Source: Closterium sp. Naga37s-1
Taxonomy: Eukaryota; Streptophyta; Zygnematophyceae; Desmidiales; Closteriaceae
Direction: 5' to 3'
Length of the DNA: 64,000 nt
Assembly: GCA_947471745.1 (NCBI GenBank)
Contig: CANJKZ010000977.1
Location: forward strand, 1,964,501-2,028,500
In this document: positions 21,957 through 33,539 of the stretch, in pieces
Position numbering within the stretch: position 1 is the stretch's first letter
Layout of the letters: each line of letters begins with the position of its first letter
Notes under the pieces: model-generated
Told to the model about the DNA's origin: nothing
The model's input: the letters and a program-made list of their open reading frames with translations, nothing else
Database searches by the model: none
Translations under genes and position numbers: made by a program

Positions 21957-22313
21957 CAATGGTGGGGGCAATGGATGCCCCGCCGATGGCATGGGGGCAA
22001 TTGATGCCCTGCCGATGGCATGGGGGCAAGTGATGCCCTGCCGATGGCATGGGGACAATTGATGCCCTGCCGATGGCATGGGGGCAATGGATGCCATGCC
22101 GATGGCATGGGAGCAATTGATGCCCTACCGATGGCATGGGGGCAATTGATGCCCTGCCTATGGCATTGGGGCAATTGATGCCCTGCCGATGGCACGGGGG
22201 CAATGGATGTCATGCTGTTGGCATGGGGGCAATTGACGCCCTGCCGATGGCATGGGGGGAATTTATGCCCTGCCGATGACAAGGGGGCAATTGATGCCCT
22301 TCCGTGGCATGGT
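21957..22313. repeat. 29-bp minisatellite, about 12 copies
   Basis: Period of 29 bp, measured from successive GATGGCATGGGGGCAA motifs (for example 21985 to 22014). Units vary slightly (ATTGATG/ATGGATG, CTGCC/CATGCC). On the minus strand all three frames are open through most of the array, and because 29 is not a multiple of 3 the protein repeats every 29 residues. This is not a CRISPR array: there are no unique spacers. Confidence 0.9.
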
Positions 22314-22470
22314 GCAAGTCAAAGTGGTGGTTGGGAGGGCTGGATGAGCAGGTGGGGGACGAGCAGGATGATGAGCTGTTGGTAGGGGGGCAGAGGGGTG
22401 ACAGGGGAGGAGTTGGGAGTGGGGAGTGTTGTGGGGTTGGTGGTGAGAGTGGCACAGCACCTTTACTCAC

Positions 22471-22530
22471 TGCAGCTGCCCCTCTCAGGGCTGTAGAAGC
22501 AAGGGCATTTGCCCTTAATGCCCTGAACAT
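22471..22530 (-). other. Possible orphan first exon (mitochondrial presequence-like)
   Basis: ATG at 22530 starts MFRALRANALASTALRGAAA, exactly 20 codons, followed by a strong splice donor GTGAGTAAAG (minus strand, GT at 22469-22470). The peptide is basic, Ala/Leu/Ser-rich and free of acidic residues, like an amphipathic mitochondrial targeting sequence. Downstream on this strand are only the minisatellites and the gypsy fragment, so no second exon is visible. It may be chance or the remnant of a gene destroyed by insertions. Confidence 0.25.
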
Positions 22531-25231
22531 TCCGGCCTACGTTTAGAGCAGCTCGACCAAATAAAGTGTTTGATCGACATGGCACCCATGATAATTAAGG
22601 GCATCGTCTGGGCCTTCCCCTGAATCAAAGTTTTGGTTTCTGTTTCGAAGGACCCCCCCCACCCAAATTCCCGCCGCTCCCCCCCACCACCCCAACTCCC
22701 CGATGTTTTTGCCTACGGTGTTTTTGCCTACGATGTAGAGGCTGTAGGTGTGTAGACGAGTAGTTCGTGTGTACCATTTTCCTGCGAAGTAAGAGGTTAC
22801 ATTTTCCTGTGTTACATTAGGGCTAAAGTACTCTTTCCAAAGAAGCCCTGATTTCAAGTTTTGAGTTTGGCCTGCGCCCGTGAAAACCAGGGCCAGAATT
22901 CGAGCAGCTCAGGACTCAAAGTTTTGGTCCCAGGGACTTCGACAGGCCTGGCCCCTCTTGTGTGTGCCATGGCATCTGCAGAGCAAGGATGATGGGTCGA
23001 GGAGTGGGGGGGTGTGGTATGTGCCACATGCACAGCAGCAGGTTGCCACTTATGAGGCATTTCAAAAGGCACAGCAGCAGACCGCCACACCACGTAACCT
23101 ATAGCCACAGGGCCATATGCTATACAGGCCACGATTGGCCTGAAGATGCCACTGTGCCCGTCCTACGAGTGAGTTGCATCAGTATCGAACAATAGAGTGG
23201 TGTATGTGATGTGATTTATGACAATCAGTTAGGCAGAAGGCAATCTAGTGTGACGCTAAAGCCTACTTAAGGAAACAGCCCTGGTGTACCACTTGTTTGC
23301 GAGTGTCATGGTCATGTTGCTTTTGTTCATTCAGCAGGAGGGGTGGCTCCAATTGCAATACACTTACTACAATTGTTTGCATGTGCTCCCTTGGACCCTT
23401 CATTAACCTATATATTTTCCCTCACACATTTGCGGATTGAACATCAGGGTTTATTTGCCTATTAGGGGAAATTGAAAGGCATTACACCCTTTTATAGGAC
23501 CCTGCTTGTCGAATCTGTAGCATTACAAGGTTGGGTCGGAAAATGTGGTGCATGCTTGGTCATGTATTTATCTCTAAAGAAACGACCAACAAACTGTTAT
23601 TGACAGTAGGCATTCTTACAAATGGATTGTGCATTAGAGAGAGTTATTTGACTCTTTGGATGGCCGAGATTGCTTCTTGGGCTGTTGGCAAGTTTCCAGA
23701 ATGCGGTCATCGCAGTGCTTGTCGTCCTACACGAGCCTCTCGTTGCCGCCTACCCAGAAAGATGTCCGGATTCTTCGTCGGTCAAGAATGTGGTTGTGAG
23801 GTGAGCGATCGCATTGGTCGTAAGGTTTTCTAGCCAGGACAAAGTATGGTTTGGGGAAGAGTCACTGTACGGTTTGTACGACGCCGAACCGAATTGCACA
23901 ATGGTCTGCCCCCCAACCGAACGAGGGAAATATGCAAAGCGCGGGAGTCAGATTTGAAATATGCGGGCGGTGGTGGGGGAGGGAGGCCTAAAGATTGTCG
24001 TGGCCCTGCATCTCCGGACCTGTGAAAGAAAGCAGAGTTACTGTTCTACACTGTTTCGTGATGTGTCGAGTCGCCTCGAAACCAATTTGTCCGCCGCCGT
24101 GACAAAGCGGTAAAGTAGCTGTCGGCGGTTGGCCTGGGCTGGGATGGGATACTGAAAATGTAAGCGCTGTACCGTCGGATTGAGTGATAACCAAGGCGAT
24201 CAACCGCAACGATTGCACAGGCCGACATTTCAGAGACCAGCACCATTTCGCCGCAGACCTGAATCTCCATGAGTGGGAGGTTGTCAGGGGCTTGGCAGGC
24301 GACTGGGTGTCAGGTCAACGCGGCAAAACATTCAGTCCGTGCCGTCGTGGAACGCCTTCCACTCCCCTCTATAGCCCCTCCCCCTCCATCACCCCTCCAG
24401 CGCACCGCACAAGCTGGACATTATCCTCGAGATTTTCCTTTTTTTTCCGAACCGAACGGGGAACCCAACCAGTTTCCCTCGACCCCATCACCAGCCAGCT
24501 ACCCCAGCAGTTTTTTGAAAGCCGAGAGAGCTTTGTGTAAACACCCGTACAGATTCTTGCAAACCAATCCCGACGACCTAGAGGCAGGCTAATCGTCCAA
24601 TCCGATCAGCCCATCGGACCTAGAAAGCAGCCTCGATTCGACAGCAGGCACCCCCCAGACCACCTCACCGCTTCGGTGCCTCGTCTGGTCATCTCGGGTC
24701 GGGTCATCTTGCTCCTCCTCACCCCTCCCCCCTACCTTGATTTCTCCACTAGGGAAAGGATTTTCGAGTTTGCGGTGCTCGGCGAACCACTAGGGAGTGA
24801 GGTACTTCGCTGCGAACCTCGCGTTCTTCTTTCAGACCAGCTAAACTCCTCGCTTTATTCCTCGACTTTCTCTTCCTCTCCACCCACACCTTTCGATGCT
24901 TGTCTGTCAGCTGAAGGCTAGATACTCCAAAGTAAATCGTTTTATTTACCGTGTGACTTCGCTCGTAGCTACGATCCCTGTCCGATGACTCGCTGCGACT
25001 ATCATTGTTGTGGACTGTGCGGACTGTAGGCAGCCTCGACGAGGATACGATAACGGGACGATCAGCTTCCAGTGAAACAGCATCGGCGATTACTTCTTCG
25101 CATCCGACTTAATCGTTTATATATTTCTCACAGGAGCACAGGAGGCTGTCTCTCTGATCCATCCTCACGCCATTGCACTTGGCAAAGGATAAGCCAACAG
25201 CTGCCAAGGCTTGCGCTTTGCACAGGAAGCG
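22531..25231. other. Intergenic region upstream of CER3
   Basis: No supported gene. 22531-24000 has only short frames. 24000-25231 is pyrimidine-rich with no frame over about 120 codons and probably includes the CER3 promoter and 5' untranslated region; I could not place a transcription start. Confidence 0.6.
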
Positions 25232-28200
25232 ATGTCGCCGAAGCCGGGCCCGTTGTTTCACGTCCCATGGCGGTGGATGGGAGGCTTTAAGGTGAGCGCA
25301 GCTTCAGGGCCAGCGTAGCTTAGTTGATATTCACGATGGTTCTGATCGCGTTCCGATCTCGATTCTGACACAACAAGCCGTACCGTCGCTTGCGTTACTT
25401 TTAAGTCGACTCAAAAGTGATTGGATTCTGACACAGTCAGCTTTGCCTTCAGTCGAGGAGCTCCCGACACGCAGTGCCGATTCCATGCTGTCGTCCTCCT
25501 TTGACCATTTGAACCCTAGTCGCCCTTTTCTACCGACTCCGTACTCTACTTATCCCATCACACCCCATCCCCCCCCAATCCCGCGTTCCCCGCAGTACAT
25601 GATCCTCGCGCCGTTCCTCGCGCGAGCCGTGCACGCGCACCTGTACGGCGGCGATGACGCCCTTCTGTACTGACTGCTTCGTACCCTACTAACCCCACCA
25701 CATCCTCCCTCCCACCCAATCCCGCACTCCCCGCAGTACATGATCCTTGCGCCGTTTCTCGCGCGCGCCGTGCACGCGCACCTGTACGACGGCGATGACG
25801 TGGACTCGTGGAGCTTCCACATGGTGCTGCTGGCGCTGCTGCGATTCGCGCACGGCAACCTCTGGATGGCCGTGGCGCGGTGGCCGTACCTGATCGACCG
25901 CTACAGATTACAGAAGAAGGGGATTAATTTCGAGCAAGTTGATCGCGAGTCGAACTGGTGAGTGGCGTGTGAGCCGACCTAAGAGCTTTATATTCTGAGA
26001 CGCCGTGTCGCGGTCGCCTTATCTGATCGACCGTTATAGAATAGAGAAGATGTGGGTCAAAGTCGAGCAAGTGGCGTTTGAGCCGACCTACAGAACTCGT
26101 TCTCCAACGATCATGACGGGGTGATCGTACCTGATCTCCGACGGCTACTGATCGACGGTTGCAGGACCGTACCTGACGGCCACTGATCGACAGCTACATG
26201 ACCGTTCCTTTTTTAGGCTTTAGAAATTCGTTGCTTCACACGCGTCGACCGCCATGGAATACAGAGGCGCCTCAACAATCATTTTAGGTTGAAAAGCCGT
26301 GGTAGCCTGGATTCTCTCTCTCTCTCTCTCTCGCCTCTCTCCATTCTTACTCACCATCCCTACTCACCTCTCTCACTCGCCTTCCCTCGTTCGTACCTCC
26401 CCCGTCCAACAGGGACGACGCCATCATCCTCCAAACGCTAGTGATCACCGCCCTTCGCGAATGGTTACCAGGCGCGCGAAACCTCCCGCTGTACAGCTGG
26501 CCGGGCCTAGCACTAGTCCTGGCGCTACACGTGGGGCCCGTGGAGTGCCTCTACTACTGGGGCCACCGTTTTATGCACACTCCGTTCTTCTACGCGAGTT
26601 ACCACTGCCACCACCACGCGTCTATCGCGACGGAGCCGTCCTCGGCGCACGTGCACACGTTCCTGGAGCAGGTCGGGCACGCGCTGCTGCTGTGCGTGCC
26701 CGTGGTGGGCACGTGGCTGCTGGGCGGCGCGTCCATCGGCGCGCTGTACGCGTACTGGCTCGCGTGTGATTGGCTGAACGCCGTGGGGCACTGCAACTTT
26801 GAGTTCGTGCCCGTGTGGCTGCTGCGCGCTGTGCCTCCACTCAAGTACCTCGTTCACACGCCCACGTGAGTCTCTGCTTTTGTTGCTTACCCAAAACCCG
26901 GGGTATCGTGAGAGAGTGCGTACGCCGTGGGGCACTGCAACTTTGAGTTCGTGCCCGTGTGGCTGCTGCGCGCCGTGCCGCCACTCAAGTACCTCGTGCA
27001 CACGCCCACGTGAGTCCGCACCTAAGTTTTTGAATCTTCGCGAGAAAGCCTTTCAAATGCTGCAATTCCGCGATTGTTCCCGTTCGTTTTCTCACCCCCA
27101 TTTCCCCTCACACCCTCCGCCCCTCCCCCCCTTTTTTCCCCTCGCCCCCCTCCAACCTCCTCCAATCGTGCCTGCAGGTATCACTCTCTGCACCACTCGG
27201 AACCGAACAGCAACTACTGCCTGTTCATGCCAGTGTATGACCTAGTGGCGGGAACAGTCAACCCGAACACGGACCACGCGCACAAGGAGGCGCGCAGAGG
27301 TGAGCTGCTACTGCCACACTCCCCCCACACTCCCCCCGCACTCACCCCGCACTCCCCCCACGTTCCCAATGTGCCTCCCTCCTCTTCCAGCCACCTCTCT
27401 CTCACTGCCTTCCGCCGCTCATCCTCCCCCACCCTCCCCCCAACCCCATGCCGTACGGCTCCCACATGCCCATACTCACAGCCTCCCCTCCCCTCCCTTC
27501 CCTTCCCCTCCCCTCCCCCCCTCCCTACTCTCACCACTCTCCCTCACCCTACTCGCCTTTTCCCCTCACCAGGCACAGTGACGCACCCCGACTTTGTGTT
27601 CCTAGCACAGAAAAGTAGTTTCGACCTGGATACAGCAGTCCTAACTCGTCCTAATCTCCCCGACTTTGTGTTCCTAGCACACGGGGTCAACCTGCGGTCC
27701 TTCCACCTCCTCATTCTTCCTCATGCCATACGGCTCCACAAGCCCATACTCACAGCCCCCCCCCCCCCCCCAACCACCACACCAGGCACAGTGACGCACC
27801 CGGACTTTGTAGTCCTAGCGCACGGGTGAACCTGCAGTCGTTCTTACACCTGCCCTTCCCTCATGCCATACGGCTCCACATGCCCATACTCACAGCCTCC
27901 CCTCCCCACCTGCAGTCCTTCTTCCACCTCTAATCCCCGCAATCCCTTTTCCCGTCTTTCCCATTCTGCTCCTATCCCCTATCCCTTCCCCTCCCCCTCA
28001 CCAGGCACAGTGACGCACCCTGATTTCGTCTTCCTCGCGCACGGGGTGAACCTGCAGTCCTTCTTCCACCTGCCCTTCCTCATGCCATACGGCTCCACGC
28101 ACCCATTCAAACCGACCTGGACCACTTTTACGCTGCTCGTGCTGTGCCTGCCGCTGTACATGGTGCTGTGGTTCGTGTGCCCGTGGTTCAACACGGACCA

Positions 28201-31200
28201 GAAGCGGCTGCGGGGACGCACGCTGCAGCTCTGGACCATTCCCCGCTTCGGCATCAATGTGAGTGGTGTGTGGGAGTGGTGTGTGCGTCTCTCTGAGTGT
28301 GCCTGCCGCTGTACATGGTGCTGTGGTTCGTGTGCCCGTGGTTCAACACGGACGGGAAACGGCTGAGGGGGCGCACACTGCAGATCTGGACCATTCCTCG
28401 CTTCGGCATCAATGTGAGTTGTTGCTCTGACTGCTTTGGGCGGCGGTAGCAGGGTGGGTGGGTGTGTGGGAGTGGTGTGTGAGTGGCTGTGCCTGCCGCT
28501 GTACCTGGTGCTGTGGTTCGTGTAGCGGGCGCACGCTGCAGATCTGGACCGTTCCCCGGTTCGGCATCAACGTGAGTCGTGTGCCGAGGCCATGGGCGCT
28601 GGAAGGACTCGGGAGGGCGGGAGCTGGGTGGGTGGGTGTGTGGGAGTGGTGTGTGCGACTGAGCGTGGGAGTGGTGTGTTGGAGTGGCTGAGTGTGCCTG
28701 CCACTGTGCCTGGTGCTGTGGTCCGGCTGAGGGGACGCTCGCTGCAGATCAGGACCATTCCCCGGGGTATGCATACCCGCCTGCCCTCCTAACCCCACCC
28801 CTCCCCACCCAACACCCCATCCCCTTGAGTATTTCGTGCCCTGTGAAAGGAACTCTGTCAATCGCCTGATACAGTCGGCGAGTTTTGAGACGTCTCAAGC
28901 ACGCCTGCCCTCCTAACCCCACCTCTCCCCATCCAACACCCCATCCCCTTGAGTATTTCGTGCCCTTTGAACGGCACCTCCATCATTCTCCTCATAGAGT
29001 CCCCCATTCTGGAGTCGGACAGGCACGGCGTGAAGGTCCTCTCCATCCTGACCCATGCGTTGCTCCTTTCCCCTGGGCTTGCATGCCCCCCTGCCCTCCT
29101 CCCCCCCACCCCCTCCCCTCCCACTTCCCATCCCATTCAGTATTTCATGCCCTTTGAGCGGACAGGCACGGCGTGAAGGTCCTTTCCCGCCTGACCCATG
29201 CGTTGCTCCTTTCCCCTGGGCTTGCATACCCCCCTGCCCTCCTACACCCCCCACCCCCCCCACCCCGTCCCGTTCAGTATTTCATGCCCTTTGAGAGGAA
29301 CTCTGTCAATCGCCTGATAGAGTCGGCGAGTTTTGAGACGTCTCAAGCACCCCTGCCCTCCTAACCTCCCCAAACCCCACCCCACCCCACCCCACCCGAT
29401 CCCCTTCAGTATTTCATGCCCTTCGAGAGGAACTCCATCAACCGCCTGATAGAGTCGGCCATTCTAGCAGCGGACAGGCAGGGCGTGAAAGTCTTAGCTC
29501 TGGGCGCACTGAACAAGAACGAGAGCCTCAACGGCGGCGGCAAGCTGTTTCTGGACCGGCACCCGAACCTCAAGGTTCGGGTGGTGCATGGGAACACGCT
29601 CACTGCGGCGATTATTCTGAGGGAGATCCGGCAGGACGTGGGGGAGGTGTTTCTGACCGGATCCACGTCGAAGCTAGGCCGGGCGATTTCGCTGTACCTG
29701 GCGCTGAGAGGCGTGCGCGTGCTGGTGAGTGGGGTGCCAGAGAGTGCGGTACTGTGCTGTGCTGAGGTGTGGTGAGGTGTGCTGAGGCGTGCTGAGGTGA
29801 GTTTCCCTGGCGATCTCGCTGTACCTGGCGCTGAGAGGCGTGCGCGTGCTGGTGAGTGCTGTGCTAAGGGGTGCTGCATGCGAGAGTATCCCTCTCACTC
29901 GTCTCACCCTTTCCTTTCCCCTCCTCCCCGCATCTCCAGTTCCTGGATTTAGGCTTAGCCCTCTCTCTCGTCTCTCTGTCTCCTGCTCTTTCCCCCCATG
30001 AACCCCGTCAGATGCTGACCCCCTCGAGAGAGCGCTTTGAGGCCATTCGATCAGAGCTACCAGAGGAGAGGCAGCACCTGCTGGTGCAAGTGACACACTA
30101 CTCGCCTCTCCACCTCCTCACACTCGTGTCTCTCTCTGTCCCTCTCAACCCTGTCAGATGCTGACCCCCTCGAGAGAGCACTTTGAGGCCATTCGATCGG
30201 AGCTACCAGAGGAGAGGCGGCACCTGCTGGTGCAAGTGAGGCACTACTCGCAGGCCAGCCAGTGCCCCGTGTGGATCATCAGCAAGGGCATGCTGTGGTT
30301 GGAGCAACGCCACACGCCTTGCTCTCCTCCTTGTCGCCCGGCCTTCCCCGGGTTTAAACTGAGCCCTCTCTCTCTCTCTCTCGCTCTCTGTCTCCTGCAC
30401 TCTCCTCCCCTCTCCCTCCCTCTCAGATGCTGACCCCCTCAAGAGAGCGGTTTGAAGCCATACGTTCAGAGTTACCGGAAGAAAAACAGCACCTGCTGGT
30501 GCAGGTGACGCAATACGCCCAGGCCAGCCAGTGCCCCGTGTGGATCAAAGGCAAGGGCATGATGTGGTGGGAGCAACGCCACACGCCTTCCCCTCCTCCC
30601 TGTCTCCAGTCCCCGGGGTTAAACTGTGCCCTCTCTCTCTCTTGCTCTCTGTCTCCTGCTCTCTCCCTCCCTTCAACCCTGTCAGATGCTGACCCCCTCA
30701 AGAGAGCGGTTTGAAGCCATACGTTCAGAGTTACCGGAAGAAAAACAGCTGGTGCAAGTGACGCAATACGCCCAGGCCAGCCAATGCCCCGTGTGGATCA
30801 TAGGCAAGGGCATGATGTGGTGGGAGCAACGCCACACGCCTTCCCCTCCTCCCTGTCTCCAGTCCCCGGGGTTAAACTGTGCCCTCTCTCTCTCTCTTGC
30901 TCTCTGTCTCCTGCTCTCTCTCTCCCTTCAACCCTGTCAGATGCTGACCCCCTCAAGAGAGCGGTTTGAAGCCATACGTTCAGAGTTACCGGAAGAAAAA
31001 CAGCAACTGCTGGTGCAAGTGACGCACTACTCGCAGGCCAGCCAATGCCCCGTGTGGATCATAGGCAAGGGCATGATGTGGTGGGAGCAACGGCACGCCC
31101 CTTCCCCTCCTCCTTGTCTCCAGTCCCCGGGTTTAATCCGAGCCCTCTCTTTCTCTTGCTCTCTCTCTCTCCTGCTCTCTCCCCCTCTTCAATCCCGTCA

Positions 31201-32202
31201 GATGCTGACCCCCTCGAGAGAGCGCTTTGAAGCCATATGGTCAGAGCTACCGGAAGAAAAACAGCACCTGCTGGTGCAAGTCACGCAATACTCGCAGGCC
31301 AGCCAATGCCCCGTGTGGATCATAGGCAAGGGCATGATGTGGTGGGAGCAACGGCACGCGCCGCCCGGCACGCACTTCCACCAGTTTGTCGTGCCGCCCA
31401 TCGCCGAGGTCCGCAAGGACTGCACGTACGGCAAGCTGGCGGCCATGCGGTTACCAGACGACGTCGAGAACCTCAAGTTCTGCGAGGTGAGCTCCCTGGG
31501 TTAGTGTGGCCGTGGGGGGTTGGGTTCTCATAGGACGTAGAGAACCTCAAATTGAGTTGGGGGGGGGGAGAGGGGGTGGGGGGACGGTAGTTGGTGCAGG
31601 CATGCGGTTACCAGACGCCCGGCACACACTTCCACCAGTTTGTCGTGCCGCCCATTGCGGAGGTCCGGAAAGACTGCACGTACGGCAAGCTGGCGGCCAT
31701 GCGGTTACCAGACGACGTCGAGAACCTCAAGTTCTGCGAGGTGAGCTCCTCGTTAGTGTGGCCGTGTGGGGGTGGGAGAAGGCCAAGTTGAGTGAGACGG
31801 GTTGGTGGGTTGGTGAGCTGCTTGGTGCGGCCATGCGGTTACCAGACGATGTGGAAAACCTCAAGTCCTGTGAGGTGAGGTGAGTTAATTGGGTGGCCCC
31901 CTCATGCATCTGTCTCAGGCTCTGCTGGAACGGTGGGACTTTTACGGCATGTCTCACGTGACTCTTAACTCTCTGCTTCCTGTTCTTCTCCCAATCCCTT
32001 TGCTCCCTCCCCCCTTCTCCCCCCACTCGCCTCCTCTTCTCAGCTGGCCTTGCCTCGCGGGCACATGTATGCATGCCATGCGGGGGGGCTAGTGCATCTA
32101 CTGGAGCAGTGGGACTACCATGAGGTGGGACGCATTGATGTGAGCCGAATCGACCCCACATGGGACGCTGCCATGCGCCACGGCCTGCGACCCATGCAGT
32201 GA
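25232..32202 (+). CDS. CER3: CER3/WAX2-like wax (alkane) biosynthesis protein, 8 exons, 622 aa
   Basis: Exons 25232-25291, 25737-25957, 26413-26865, 27178-27299, 28005-28258, 29410-29724, 31202-31486, 32044-32202 give one frame of 622 residues (Arabidopsis CER3 about 632, CER1 625), all with GT-AG introns. The N-terminal half is a fatty-acid-hydroxylase membrane domain with three His clusters: HRFMH (145-149), HCHHH (158-162), HSLHH (247-251). The C-terminal half (about 350-622) is a WAX2 C-domain; [32 protein letters not shown] and YACHAGG match CER3 rather than CER1. In land plants CER3 works with CER1 and cytochrome b5 at the ER to turn very-long-chain acyl-CoA into alkanes. Partial copies of six of the eight exons fill its introns (see repeats). 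Exon choice is the only full-length solution I found; alternative donors and acceptors exist in the echoes. Confidence 0.9.
25541..25675 (+). repeat. CER3 exon 2 acceptor-side echo
   Basis: Tandem copy, with a 140-bp offset, of the last part of intron 1 plus the first 66 bases of exon 2, including CCCCGCAG and TACATGATCC at 25597. Coding differences from the real exon: three synonymous third-position changes and one Asp-to-Gly. It then diverges and hits a stop. Confidence 0.9.
26922..27016 (+). repeat. CER3 exon 3 donor-side echo
   Basis: Copy of the last 88 bases of exon 3 and its donor (CACGTGAGTC), offset 144 bp. Only three differences, all synonymous third positions (GCT/GCC, CCT/CCG, GTT/GTG). 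Confidence 0.95.
27573..27900 (+). repeat. CER3 exon 5 acceptor-side echoes (three)
   Basis: Partial copies begin at 27573 (with its own CACCAG acceptor), about 27657 (acceptor lost) and 27785 (with CACCAG acceptor), upstream of the intact exon at 28005. They break off at different points. The third copy has a one-base deletion; most other differences from the real exon are at codon third positions. Confidence 0.9.
28297..28765 (+). repeat. CER3 exon 5 donor-side echoes (three, decaying)
   Basis: Copies of the exon 5 end ([12 protein letters not shown]...RFGIN) with donor at 28297-28412 (nearly complete, GTGAGT intact), 28489-28571 (internal deletion and stop, donor intact) and 28693-28765 (truncated). 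They become less faithful with distance from the exon. Confidence 0.9.
28830..29350 (+). repeat. CER3 exon 6 acceptor-side echoes (four)
   Basis: Copies of the exon 6 start (TATTTCGTG/TATTTCATGCCC) with acceptor at 28830, 28954, 29141 and 29278; the intact exon starts at 29410. Two have TTGAG and two TTCAG before the exon-like sequence. The second copy also keeps an inner piece (SDRHGVKVL). Confidence 0.9.
29807..29850 (+). repeat. CER3 exon 6 donor-side echo
   Basis: Copy of the last 40 bases of exon 6 ([13 protein letters not shown]) followed by an intact GTGAGT donor. Confidence 0.9.
30012..31201 (+). repeat. CER3 exon 7 acceptor-side echo array (five copies plus the real exon)
   Basis: ATGCTGACCCCCTC starts recur at 30012, 30158, 30427, 30686 and 30941, each preceded by GTCAG or CTCAG; the intact exon starts at 31202. 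Spacings are 146, 269, 259, 255 and 261 bp. Each echo carries up to about 165 bases of exon (to WWEQRHxP) plus the preceding (CT)n-rich intron tail, but no donor. The last two spacings are multiples of three and the intervening intron is open, so using the 30941 acceptor would add 87 residues in frame. Confidence 0.95.
31614..31945 (+). repeat. CER3 exon 7 donor-side and exon 8 echoes
   Basis: Exon 7 end copies with donor at 31614-31740 (five differences over about 120 bases, all synonymous third positions) and 31829-31874 (shorter), plus a 20-base scrap near 31535. At 31899-31945 is a piece resembling exon 8 ([10 protein letters not shown] against [10 protein letters not shown]) behind a TCTCAG acceptor. 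Confidence 0.85.
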
Positions 32203-33155
32203 CACCACCCGTGAGGGTTTCTATGCCCACGTGGGGATTTTTGCGCGGGTTTCTATCCCCGTACAATAATGCTGGTGAGGAGTTTATCTCCATGCGGTAA
32301 CATTCAACAGGGTTTCTAAAGGATGTTGTAGCCGCGTGGAGCGGCCAAGCCATGCTGGTCATGCTGATGAAAGTGTGCTCAACACCAGGGTACTGTATTA
32401 GCACTAACATGGTTTAGGTGGAAGCCTGATTCATTTTACCGGTCATTTTTTATTGCATTAGCCATTTGCAGTGCATATGTGGCTGGACTACAGCTCTGCA
32501 GCAGCATTTGTTTTTTTAGTAGCAAAATGAATAGTTAGTTTTTGCCTTGTATGTGTAAACTGCTGCAGTCCTGAAAGGCAAATTGTGCTGAGTTCTTTTG
32601 ATTCCCTGAATTATACGTCTTTAGTTTGCTGGTTTCTTGGTGCCTTAGTTACACGAAGTACTCATACGTGTTGCTCGTGCGAGACAGACGTTCTCGCACG
32701 TGTCAATCAGTGATGACGTCAACCCTACGTAGTGCTTGCAGGTCATCAATTTGATTCCTCGATATGACACTGTTCACTGAATCCACCGCTGCCGAATGCA
32801 TCACTGGTCCCAACTCGGGGCGGGGATTTGTTTCTGGTTGGGCAGATGGGGTTTACATCTTGCGCCACGTGTAGCCATATGTACATATTTCATTTGGAGG
32901 GGCTCGTTCTGGCACACCAAACTAGGACCCGTTCAGGCAGAAACATCTCAGATATTCCATTCCGTCGATAACAGAATGCATGTGTACAGTGTTGTACAGT
33001 GCAATGACGCCGCTCTGTTTTCTAGCAGGCTGCAAGCAATCAACTATCTTCCACGTCACATGGATTTTTTGGGGTCTTTATCCCAGACCCAGTGGGGGCA
33101 GAACAGAAAGAAGATGTTGAGAAACCAGATGTGCAGATTTCGGTGCACCAAGATA
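32203..33155. other. CER3 downstream region
   Basis: No gene seen; it contains the CER3 3' untranslated region. A perfect 9-bp-stem hairpin (CGTGCGAGA ... TCTCGCACG, about 32676-32700) lies about 470 bp after the stop; its role is unknown. Confidence 0.5.
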
Positions 33156-33537
33156 CACCCTCTTATTCGTTTATCTCACCGAGCGCGTTTCGGTTGGAGG
33201 TGCTTGTCGTTTTTGCCAGATGCTTTTAACGTCTAAGAGTCACATTTCCCTGCTTGTTGCCGTCCCTTGCTCCCAAAATGTGGCTGTAAATACGTTTTTG
33301 CAACTGTAGGCCGGCCTGACCTAATCATACCTTAATCATTTGGCCTCGTCTTTAGCGCGAATGCGTGTAACTGTAGCGTTATTCCACCAATTTTCTTCAA
33401 CATTTAGCAATTCAATGCTGATCTGACCACGCGTGTGATTCGATTCTATGTGACATAAACGCATCGCTCCCAACCTTCTATGTGAACGTACCGAGCAGGT
33501 AGCATAATCGCGGGTGCACCAAACGAATAAGAGGGTG
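33156..33537. mobile_element. Candidate Tc1/mariner (Stowaway-like) MITE, 382 bp
   Basis: Perfect 17-bp inverted ends CACCCTCTTATTCGTTT (33156-33172) and its complement (33521-33537), each flanked outside by TA (33154-33155 and 33538-33539), the target duplication of Tc1/mariner elements. The core has no coding capacity. Confidence 0.65.
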
Positions 33538-33539
33538 TA

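Noticed and set aside
21957..22313. CRISPR-like repeat array
   Set aside because: The 29-bp repeats are head to tail with no unique spacers, in a eukaryotic genome.
22210..22480. Minus-strand continuation of the orphan exon frame through the minisatellite
   Set aside because: After the strong donor at 22470 the frame is low-complexity Ser/Pro then satellite; it reads as intron.
30626..31504. 292-codon frame with MLTPSRERF repeated three times, as a separate gene
   Set aside because: It is CER3 exon 7 plus two echoes and the open introns between them, with no start or end signals of its own.
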